Position numbers and translations under genes: made by a program. From Branchiostoma floridae (lineage: Eukaryota > Chordata > Leptocardii > Amphioxiformes > Branchiostomatidae), in the NCBI RefSeq assembly GCF_000003815.2, contig NC_049983.1, forward strand, positions 9,796,779 through 9,860,778: 64,000 bases of DNA. The letters run 5' to 3'. Positions 23,101 to 35,100 of the stretch are shown in pieces. The stretch's first letter is position 1, and every line of letters starts with the position of its first letter. The notes below the pieces were generated by a model. That model was given only the letters and a program-made list of their open reading frames with translations. It was not told the origin of the DNA and did no database searches.

Positions 23101-26100
23101 TTCGTAATCCAGTGTAGATGCCACAGAGATCTCGCCTGTTTAAAATGCGATGCACAAATGACTACATGTATATGCACAACTTTGCCTTGATGATTTTACA
23201 TGTCGGGGGTACAGCTTGTGTTATGGATAAGGGAAGGATTTCCAATTCTAAATCAGATTATTTCACCGTAAAACAAAAAAAAATATACTGTAACAGCAAT
23301 GCATAGAATTCTTTCATGATGGTTATCCCCTACAATCTAATCCCATCGCTCAACGATATTTCAACGTTTTGCAAGCGTCGTTGTCTTTTCAGTCTTACTT
23401 CGATTCAATTGTTGCACGATACTTTAACTCTGAAATAAAGGTTTAGAAAATCCAATTTACGTTGCAGCAAGTTCATAGCATGAACGCCGTCGACTTAAAT
23501 GGGGCCTTCATATAAGTTATAAGTGGCAAGAACACCTATATGGCATGAGATATTCGCACCTGTGGAAGAGTCTATCCGGAATGGGTGTGTAGCCGGCCCC
23601 GTGATTGCATACGTCACGATACCATGGGCCTGGTCATCGGCGTCTGGGTCAGAATCATCGACGTCATAGATGACGTCACCAATCGGCGTGTTTTCGGAAA
23701 CAGTGACCGTGTCGTCGGTGATGGTCGGAGCGCCTTCGTTGACCGGAGTGACGCCGATGACGACCGGCACTTCTATAGCCGTAGTGCCATCGCTCAGTTG
23801 CACGATCAGATCGTACGACCGAGGTGTGGAGTTGGGGTCGTCATAGTCCAATGCACTGCCGGGGAAGATCGTGAAGAATGCGCCGTTTGGCCTGATAATG
23901 AATTTGCCGGCAGGGTCTCCGGAAATGATGGTGTCTGTAAGTATGTCACCGTCGCTGTCGGAACAGTCCATGTCGACAAAACCAGGAATGAGGTTGGGGG
24001 TCTCGTCCTCGGGTACTTGGACGACGTACGTGGTCTGTGTGGCAAAAATATAGAAAAATCCATTGTATAAGTAATGGAACGTAGAATTATTCAGATAAAG
24101 CTAATCTACAGCTAGCTACAAACGGATGGGCTTATCTGCTCTTCAAAACTTGAAACGGCAAAATCTTATCAGGAAGAGTAGTGAAGACTCGCTACCGCTG
24201 ACAAAAATGTGTAGCAAACAGGAAGTATCATTTCATTTTATCCCTTTTTACGAGCACAGTACTGTCTTTATAATCCTTTGTATAGATTTTCAGGAGTGCT
24301 GGACTATTCTGATGACCGCAAATAAAACAGTATATATTAAAGGAAAACGCGGGGTGAAGAGGGGAGGGGGGTGAAATAAGAAATGACCAAGCTTACCTGG
24401 GTACAAGATGGTGGGTTGTCGTTCACGTTCCCGATGGTGACCAGGACGTACGAGTCCGCGCTGCGGGCAGGGTTCCCGCCATCCACCGCCTGGATACTGA
24501 TGTTGTACGTCCCTCCCGCCGTCTCGAAGTCCAGACCCTTACTGACCACCAGCACTCCCGTCTTCGGGTCAAGTTCAAAGTAGGAGCCCGTGTTCCCATC
24601 AGTGATGGTGTAGGTTAGGTCACCGTCCGTACCGGCGTCAGAGTCGCTCACGTCCAAGGTCAACACTGTGGTGCCGATTGGCTGATCCTCATCCACCTGT
24701 AGCGACGTCATTTGTTACAAATGTAAGAAACATCTTGAGATGAAACATCTTGTATCTTGAGATTTCCGAAGCATGTAAAGAGGCTTTGAAAGTGACTTGA
24801 GATGCTTTAAAAGCGACTCGAAAAATCTTGAGATGTTTTCAAAAGAATCTTGACACTTATGAAAGATCTTATGATTTAAAAAAAAATCTCGAGATAATTT
24901 CAAAAGATTTCGGGATTTGGTACAAAATCTTGAGATTTTTCGACCATGTCTAAATTTCGTGTTTTTTTTTTTCAAATTTCAACGAGGCGGGAAGAACCCC
25001 GCAGTGGGTCTGCCTAGCATATCAATCTGCTTGCTGTCACTGTAAAGCATTTCGAGCTTTAATACACCAGATGATTATTATTAAGCAATACTTAAGGCTA
25101 CTGGAAAGGGTCGGAGTCCTTAAGACGGGACGTTAAGCCGCTGTTCATTGTACTGTTGGGAAAAACTAGAGGAATTTTCCATGTGCAGTGAATCTGTAAA
25201 TACTGTACATGGCGTCTGTCTTCTCTGTCACGAACAGCGGAAGATTAGATTCTCTGTAAGGTTAACTGGCTAGAGATCACTTTCGGTTTCATAAAAGATG
25301 ATGGTGAGCCCTCTAGAGAATACACATCAACATTACCAAAGTACACAAACATGCGCAAATATATTTCACCCACCGTAACTGAATCAGATGGCTGTGCCGA
25401 AGGTGAACCCCAGACCGGTTGAAACTCGTTGACGTGATCGACGTAGATCACGACTTGGGCGGTCGCTGTGTTGGACGATGGGTCCTGCGCCTTGACGACC
25501 AACGTGAAGCTGCAATAAATAGTAACATGGTCAGCTTTCATGTAAGCAGTAAAACAATCAAAAGAAAAAAGGCAACACCTTACAATGATCAACCTCATTT
25601 CGCGAAACATGTTTAGTTTTGTTAGGAACTTTTTCATGTGCATTATTGTGAATTGCTTATCCTGTCTGACGGATTTTCTAACCGACTCTCATAAGCAGAC
25701 ATGCATATAGCTGTTGATAAAATACAGCAAATGAGATAACTTAATCTGCGACCTTTCTGGGCCCTTTTACATAACTTTCTATCAGTCTCTCCGATGTGCC
25801 TAGCATGTATCAATACCCCTCTCACATTAGGCGAAAATCAATTGGACGACGAGTATGCGAGCTCTAAATTACGAGGAGGCATGACCCTGGAGGGAAGAGG
25901 GGAACTCTGCCATTTCTTCGTCGGCAGCACGGTCATCCCTTCTCGTAATTTAGAGCTCGCAGACTCGTCGTCCGATCGATTTTCGCCTAATGTGAGGGGG
26001 GTATAACCACACTACTGCATTTTTGGTAACTACGGACACACAAGCAAACAAACAAACATCTAAAAAAACGAACAGACAGGCGGCCACAACTAAAACAAAA

Positions 26101-29100
26101 CCTCCATACTCGGAAAGACACACTAATCTCTAAGTAGGTCTGTCTGGTGCAAAGACGGTATACAAGGGCTGAAACAGTGTCAAACTGTCTGTCCCACACG
26201 TTGGACACTGTTTAGCCCTTGTATACTGTCTTTGCTCTCGATAGATCTGCTTGGAGATCAACTTACACGTCATCGCCCGTGTCGAAGTCCAGCTGGTTGG
26301 ACAGCATGACCCAGGGGTTGTTCTCGGTGTTGTTCAGCGTGAAGAGCCAGAAGTTCCCGGCGGTGTTTCCCGCGATGAAGGAGTAGGTCAGATCTGTGGC
26401 GGCCGTGTCGACGTCTGTCACCGTCAGCTGAACAACGTAGGCGTCTGTAGAGATAGATCATAGAGAATGCAAACAACCGGTACCGGTCATAAAACTTGTA
26501 TTCTTTTGAACCCTCTATCATGAGCATGAGCATGATATAACTCCAAGTTTTAGAGCATTCACAGATGACGTGTCTTGGACCATTTTCATGACGTGTTTTG
26601 GACCATTTTCCGCCATATCCCAATTTTTGTTTGAAATTGACCATGCATGATGGTGTCATTTCGTAGCATATCATAAAATGACAAATTACAGGGCTTTTAG
26701 AACCGTTAATGTCAACACATACAATTCACTTTGTTTTCTTTTACTTGACTTACGATTACCTGCGAATTGGGGTTCAAATTTAGGTACGTAATTTCTTACT
26801 TGCTGTTTCGTCCTCTCTGACAGTGGCCTCGTATGTGTCGGTGCTGAATGCCGGGCTAGCGTCATCCACGTCCGTCACACTCACGGTCAGGGTGGCTGTT
26901 CCCGTTAGCGGACTGCTGGCGTCATCGATAGCGGACAGTTCCAAGTAGTACACCTGTCATAATGAGATATTCACATAAATAGGCGAGCAACATGCACTCT
27001 ATGTACATTCAAAATGATAACAGATATGTGAAAAAATGATACGAAAAAATTAGAGACTCATTTTTTTAGCCAAACCATTAGGCAAAAAGGTCCCTATCCA
27101 CCTACAATGTCATAAATTGAAATCATTGACATTGCTTGACAGACCAGCTGTCAATGGACTGTATCACGCTACTGTCATGTAGGGGGTGTTGGCCTGTAAT
27201 GCTAAGGTATCCGAAATATTGCTAGAGGTCGCCAAATCGTAAAGTGTCTTTGGGACCTGACAATTACTACTCAACAAATTTCAAGCAAATCTATCAAAAG
27301 GATCTTGAGCTACAGGTGCGACCACGCATACACAACCAAAAACAGTACTCGAGTCGGGAGATGGACTTCCTTCCCGGAGGTAATACTAGGTGAAGAAAAG
27401 CGAAATAATGTGTCTTACGTACCGGAGTGGACTCATAGTCCAGCGGCTGTGCCAGGACGATCCTGCCGGTGCCCGGGTTCATGGTGAAGGTACGCGGGGA
27501 GGTCGTGTCTCCGCCCGTGATGGTGTACACGATGTCTCCCTGAGAACCCTGGTCATCGTCTGTAGCTGATACCTGAACAACAAACACTGGATGTCAGAAC
27601 AACGCTGAAGGTGGCTGTGTCAGTAATTTTATATGTGCATCCATGTTTTAAAGGATTTTAGATTGGTTGTGGAGGTTGTGGTCTTGGGTTATCTGTCTCC
27701 TCCTTACCCCTCCTCTCTATTTTTTCTTTACTGCTGTGTGCTTTTTCATGACACGACACTCCTACATTTACCTTACAATAGATTAGGAGAGTTAGGGGGA
27801 GTGAGAGATAGAGGTAGGAAGACATTTACACAGACAGGCAGATAGAGACAGATTGATTGGCAGACATACAGGCACAGGCAGACCGAAAGGCAGTCTACAG
27901 GCAGACAGAGACCTACAGACAGACATGGACACACAGGCCGAAAGTCAGACAGACAGACACATAGTCACGCAAACAGACAGAGGCAGATAGACAAACAGAC
28001 AGACAGAAAGATATGCAGACAGACAGACAAAGACAGACAGGAGGTAGACAGACATATACAGACATATAGAGACAGACATAGACAGAGAGACCAAATCCGC
28101 CTTACATTGGATGTGACAGTAGTCGCCACCGCTGTATCCTCAGATAACGTGACGGTGTTGCTGGGCGGCATGGTGGTGAAGTCTGGCGTGAACTCATTCC
28201 GACCCGTGATGGCGACGTAGATAGTCGCAGTGCTTGTGGAACGGTCGGCGGCCACGGCGGCTTGGTCCACGGCCGTGACCTTCAGCGTGTACTTGAAGTT
28301 AGCCGTTATGATGGCGGCGGCTTCCATATCAATGGCGCTGGCGACTGTGATTAACCCTGTATTTGCATCTGCATAGAAGCACAACATATTTCTCTATGTA
28401 ACCGGTCTTCTTCATAATTTCTTGCAACCAGTCTATCTATTGTATAGCTTGTGCCAACGAGACCATAACATGTCAAGAACAAAAGAAATTGGAAGCTCTG
28501 CTGCAGTACCGAGGTCACACACCAGGGGGATCAACCTTCGTCTTCCCAATCTCTATCCATGTACCACATGTCAAAATTAGCCTCCATAGCAGGCTCTCTG
28601 GGTTTTTTTGCTCATGATACACTTTTGCTGGCCATTTCTATTTGTACTGATCGCTGATTGCTGGCCTTTTCTGCCTGCNNNNNNNNNNNNNNNNNNNNNN
28701 NNNNNNNNNNNNNNNNNNNNNNNNNNNNNNNNNNNNNNNNNNNNNNNNNNNNNNNNNNNNNNNNNNNNNNNNNNNNNNCCCACAAAGCAGTCAGCGCGCA
28801 GAACAAAAAGAAAAGACCAGCAAAAGTGTATTATGAGCAAAAAAAAAACCCAGAGAGCCTGCTATGGAGGCTATGTCAAAATGCTGACCTCAAATATAAG
28901 GAAACTCAGACACACAGACACAGACAAACAGACACACACACACACACACAGACACACACACGCATACTCATGCGTATCACATCTATCTGGATCTCTTTCA
29001 TCTTAAATGGACTTCAGTACTAACTTGCGGACAAAAGTTGAGGTAGACATTGAATAGCAACTCACCTAGAGCGAACAGGTTGTCGTTGTTGCCAGAGTCT

Positions 29101-32100
29101 ATGGCGTACACGATATCCCCGTCTGTGCCTGTGTCAGCGTCCGTACAGGTCAGCTGCAGGACAGAGGTGGTCGTAGCGGTGTTCTCTGGAACATCTCTGC
29201 ACAAAGACGCAAAACACATATAGATAATAATCCTAGTTCACCTTTATCCGCGGGGTAGCTTAAATCCGTCACAGTCTATTTACGGATATCAAGTCGACGG
29301 CAGGCAGTTTCAAATTGTAATATTTTCAAAATACCCTATCCACGTACCAAATATTCTTACAATCTATTCGGATGTTCTAAAGTTATGCTGACCACAAATA
29401 TCCGGAAACACAAACAGACAGACCCACAGACCCACAAAACAACAATAACCCATTTTGCGTTGAGGTAAAAGTTAAATTGTCCTACACGGAGTCTACAGCT
29501 TATGTCTACACAGTCAAAGTGACTTACACGGAGTCTACAGCTTATGTCTACACAGTCAAAGTGACTTACACGGAGTCTACAACTTATGTCTACACAGTCA
29601 AAGTGACTTACACGGAGTCTACAGCTTATGTCTACACAGCTCAAGTGACTTACACGGAGTCTACAGCTTATGTCTACACAGTCAAAGTGACTTACATGGA
29701 GTTTACAGCTTGAGAGAAGACAGGTGCGTTGTCGTTGACGGCTTCCACGTTAACCGTGACGGTGGCCTGTGCAGACAGACCTGACGTATCGTACGCCGTC
29801 AGCGTCAGGGTGTAGGAGGAGAGGGAGCCGTCATCACGGTCCAGCTCCGTACCTGTGGTGATGACGCCGGAGCCGTCCACGAGGAAGTAGCCACTGCCTC
29901 CTATCAGGACAAGGAAATTTTAATGAGAACAACTTTATTGAGCGACAATAACAGGTAAAAAACTCGGCAACCTGTACGCACCTGTTGAACTAAATAAATA
30001 TAACTAAGATCCAGCGATTCTAAAGAACCAATCTAATTATTGAATAACAACATAGACAATCTTTGGCTAACGTTATACATGCTAATACTCGAAAACATCA
30101 TGTTAAAAATAGTATGTTGCTTTAGAAATGTACTGCATTGTCTGTTTTTGCAAGGAGTTGTATATGAATTGGACCTACCTAGTGATCAATGCATTTCAAC
30201 AATGAAAACAAATAGTTTTACGTCTTGTGTGCTATTGCCTTTTTTTGCCATACTTGTACATTTTGAATGATATCATAAAGTGAAGAGGATCAAAAATAAA
30301 ATTTAGGACGCAGCAACACCGCTAACGTACCGCAGCTTCAGTGAGATACCCACCTATAAAAAATTTAACAAGAAGCACCCATGTAAAGGCAGATACATAT
30401 TTTCTCTGCAAATTGTGAATGACATTTTATATGAATGGCGCAACAACAATTTATAGACGAGACCAACCTGTGATGTAGTATTGTACAACATCGCCCACAT
30501 CAGCGTCTGTAGCCGCGACTGTGGTAACTGTCGTTCCCGAACTCTCTCCTTCATTCACGTTCACGGTGTAGGTGGTTGGAGAGAAAACTGGCGGGCTGTC
30601 GTCGTAGAACGCCACGTTGACGGTTAGGGTGCTAGTTGCGGTGTTACCGACAGTGGCATCGGCAGCTTCTATCTCCAGGGTGTAGAGAAATGCTCCCGAC
30701 TCCAGGTTTGGGGTGGCTGTCGTTCTGATTTCGCCCGTACCTGTTACCAGTGTGAACGGCGTCCCCGCAGTGGTGAGAGTGTATGTCACGGTAACCCCTT
30801 CGGGATCAACCGCATCTACGGTGTACACTCGCTGGTTTCCCGCCAAGTCTTCGCTGACTGTTACGCTGTCTGGTAGGTTCCTCCACTCGGGGGGTTCATC
30901 CAAGTCGACCAGGTTTATTGTGATCTCTCCTGTTGAGGACTTGCTACCAGACGTGCTACCGTCTTTGACGCGAATTTTGAGGGTGTATGCGGTAGTGCGC
31001 TCGTAGTCTAACTCAGGACTTGTCACGGTCTCTATGACGAGGTCGTTCCCTGATGGAGTGAGTTGGAAAGGGTTGGAGTAGCCGTCCTCTACGGGGCTGT
31101 ACGAGATGAGTGTGTACGTGAGGGTATCACCGTCAGGGTCTGTGCCTTGTAGGGTAGTGGTGCACGCCGTGTTGCTAGTGGGGCACACGGTGACACCACC
31201 AACCGTGTTCTCATCAATCTCGTACGTAAGCGACGTATCCGAGAAAGACGGTGCCTCGTTTATGTCTCGTATGTTGACAGTGTACGTCACCGTCGCCGTA
31301 AGACGTCCTGCGCCGGTGCCGTCGTTTAATTCGACCTGGAGCTCATATTGCGTTTCTGTCTCATAGTCGAGGTTTGGACTTGAAACAACGCTCAGTACTC
31401 CGGTAGACGGCCCTATCTCGAAATTCGTCCCGAGAGCGTTTGGTGTTTGACTCGTGATAGACCACGTCAGCGTGTCCCCGGGTAAGTCCACGTCCGTGCC
31501 CGTGAAGTAGATAAGATTCTTCCCGCCGGATTCGTCCTCGTCGATGGTGATAGACAGCGAAGAAGCGAGATTCGTGATGACGGGGGACTCGTTCACGTCT
31601 ATGATGTTAATGTAGAACGTTCTCACACTGGAGAGTAGACCATCGCTCACGGTTAGCGTGACTTCGTACTGGTTTGTGCTGTAGGTGGACCACAGGTCCT
31701 CGTAGTCTATGGTAGCGGTTGAATCCGTTTTCAGATCAACGTTGGCGTTATCCACCTTGTCAAATGTAAACGGGAGAGTTGCTCCAACGGGAGCCACCGG
31801 AGCTATTGTATAGGTGATGTCTTGTGTGGTGGAAACCAACGCATTGTCGTCATCGTAGACCGTAAAGCTCTGAACAGTAACGCCGCCGGCTGTGTCCTCA
31901 TCAACGTCGACTGACGCGGATCCAGGAAAGTTGGTGAAATCGGGCGTCTCGTTGACGTCGTTGACATTGATCGTCAATGTTGCCGTATCTGTCAACGCTC
32001 CGTCACTCAGAGTAACCGTCAAGACGTACTGAGTCTCCGTACTCTCGTAGTTTATAGTTGGGGAGGTGGTTGTGGAGACTACGCCAGTAGCAGAGTTGAT

Positions 32101-35100
32101 GGAGAACTGGTTTGAAGGGGTTTGTCCGGTTATCGCCCACGTTAGGGTATCTCCTGTATCCTCATCATTTCCAGTGAAGGTGAAGACTGCTGTATTTGCG
32201 GCCTGATTCTCATCTAGACCCATAGTTAGCGACGCTGCGGTGTTGTTTATCACAGGAGCTTCGGGAACGTCTTGTACGTAGATGGTCAAACTCCTGTCTT
32301 CGCTTAGTCCGACCCCGTCGCTAACCGTCAGTGTGACATCGTACTGGCTATAAGTCTCAAAGTCAATGGTGGGAGACGCTACAGTCCTGAGTACGGCATC
32401 TGTGGCAGTTGTTTTCACAAACTCGAAGGGGATAGTAGTGCCACCTGTTGGGACTGTGCTGACCAATGTCATACTAAAAGCCAAAGTCTGAGTGCTTATT
32501 TCTTCATCTGAAGCTGTAAACGTGAACATTGTGAAAGAACCGGATTCATTCTCATCAACGTCTACTGAATCTGACGCAGGAAAAACGGTAAAGGTGGGCG
32601 TCTCGTTCAAATCGTTCAGATTCACAGTAAGCGTGGCAGACGCAGTCAAACTTGTGCTATCAACGACATGCACTACGAGTACGTACTGGGTGGTCGTCTC
32701 GTAGTCTAAGCTCGAAGTAGATGACGTGGACACCTGACCGCTAGCGCCGTCGATAACAAACTGTGTAGGAGGAGTGTTGGGAGTCTGGCTGAAAATGCTC
32801 CACGTCAGAGTGTCACCATTTGGAATATCTTCATCAGTGGCGACAAATGGAAAGACGTTTGTGTTTGGGCTTGTATTTTCGTCAATGTTTTCAGTCTGGG
32901 AACCGGTACTGGGGGTTGTGATGACTGGTGCTTCGTTAACGTTGGTTACCAGGATGTCTAGAGTCCCTGTGGCCGATAGTGAGCCTCCGTCTACACATTT
33001 GAAGTTGAGAGTGTGCTGCTGTTTTGTCTCATAGTCCAAGGCTACACTACTAGACAGGGTGACCTCCCCTGTAGCAGTAACGTCGAAGAAACCTGTGGTG
33101 TCAGGATCGGTGTGTGAGAGGACGGTGTCACCATTTGGGCTCGTTGTGTCCACATCTGTACACACCACGGAAAACACTGATGTCCCCGTTACTGAGTTTT
33201 CGGGTAACGTAGCGACAGCGTTCAAGTTCAACGTCGGTGCCTCGTTTACGTCCTAAAATAATGGTAGGAAATCACGACATGCTTTAGTTGATGATGGATC
33301 TGATGTAGTTCTAATGATACAGGTTTTTCAAAGGGGCAAATAATTTCTGGAAATAATTCAACATGGACATAGGGCAATCATCAAGCTGTGATTTCAGGCA
33401 TATATGACTTTGATGATACCTAGATTCTGACTTAAGGAAAATGGCTTCTAATAAACAATGTGATGAGGGGGGTAGACAGTGACGTTTGGGACAGCATTTC
33501 TAAGAAGTAGACGAAAACTGTTACACCGTTATTCAGTTTAGTTGACAATTGCATGTATATATTACAGTCTTTTGCATTTGGTACTGCGTTGTACAAAATT
33601 TCTCATAAGCAGTCACTGCACATAATATACTTAACGTTTGTGACCGCATCTGTAACTGTGAGCAGCGACACCTATTGCTGCAGTGCAATGTTAACCAGTC
33701 AGAATTGCTTTGAGGAAAGTGACAGACGGTCACCGAAACATCGATGTGGAATAAAGCAATGGTTGTGTATAAAGAGTCTCTTTGTTCATTGAAAGCTTGA
33801 ACATTATTTATGACTTAAAAAAGTAACGAGAAAATATTTACCTGGACGTTGACGTATATTACAGGCTTGATTTGTTGGCCGTATTGGTTTTGTGCTGTAA
33901 TCCCGAGAGTGAATGTGGGGTATGTCTCGTAGTCGATGTTTCCGATAACGGTAACAGCTGCCTGTTCGTAGTTACTCGTCTGGGTAACAGAAAACAGCCC
34001 CTGATCCCCTGGGGTGATAAAAACATTACTGATAAATTTTGTCGAAAAATAACACACACATTATTAAGACTGAGATTTGAATGAAGAGTCGCTTTCAGTC
34101 GTCGTATTTGTCATCAACATGGTAACAATATCGCTTCGACCATCTGCCAACCACAGACGACCTTGCTCAGGAAAAAATGTGGTCGGGAAATGATGGAATC
34201 TGTTAGCAGGACATAGTTATTGAGAAGTATCCTGTCCATGTCAAATTACATTGTACGAGTATTGTCTCTGTTTTTGTCATTAGGGCTAGCTATTTGTAAT
34301 AGACTACATAGCCCTGGCTTTGCGTGCTAAACAGCCAAACCAATAAAGAAGCAGATATTATGTTGTCATGTACATAAATATACCTGTGAGCATTAGTGAT
34401 GACTACGTTCAAGTGCATGTTTTAGATAATAAGGTGAGCGACACCAACCTGATATGGTGTATGTAAAAGCGGTGTTGGGGCCGGACGGTGTGCCATCGTC
34501 ACCTACAGTCACTGTGTAGACATTGAAACCAGTAGCTGTATTCTCGGCAAGGTTGACGGCTTCATCAGGGTCTGGGTCTACAAATGTGGGCGAACATCCT
34601 GGAAAAAAGATTAAGGATAAATCACGTAAGGTATTATATATAGTATACATGTATATTACGCGGGGATTTACTTTCACGGTAGCGGGAAAAAGGACTTTTC
34701 ACGGTGGATTTAAGTTCGCGGTATCACCATGGACTGCAGTCTAATAACATAATAGAAAAATGTTCGGGGTGGTTTTAAGTTCGCGGTGAAGTGGTTACCG
34801 CGAAAACCGCGAATATTAATCCACCGCGAACATTTCTGCATTTACAGTATATCCTTAAACGTAAAAGGAAGGGAACTATATGACTGACATTATATTACAA
34901 TAACGGTAGGTTGAAAGTTTATTATACCTATGTACACGCAGCTACGTCATTTTAGAAAGCTTCAATTCATTAATTTTGGTGTCTGGAGAGACAATGAGGG
35001 TTTCTATTTATTCAGTAATCAATATAATACAACACAGGCACGAAAATAGTTACGAAGGTTTTTCCAGCAACTTTTATCAACGTGCTTGTCCCTTCTTTCA

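Noticed and set aside
24715-24975. Lys/Ser/Phe-rich minus ORF of 86 codons
   Set aside because: Falls on the degenerate ATCTTGAGAT array in intron 11; no conserved protein pattern.
29357-29713. ORFs on both strands with 14-residue repeats (VKVTYTESTAYVYT and others)
   Set aside because: Both come from the 42 bp minisatellite, whose length is a multiple of three; neither joins to a neighbouring exon in phase.
13083-33252. Reading the cadherin repeats as bacterial or archaeal cadherin-like adhesins
   Set aside because: Consensus introns, canonical LDRE/DxNDN calcium motifs, a signal peptide exon and eukaryotic repeats rule this out.
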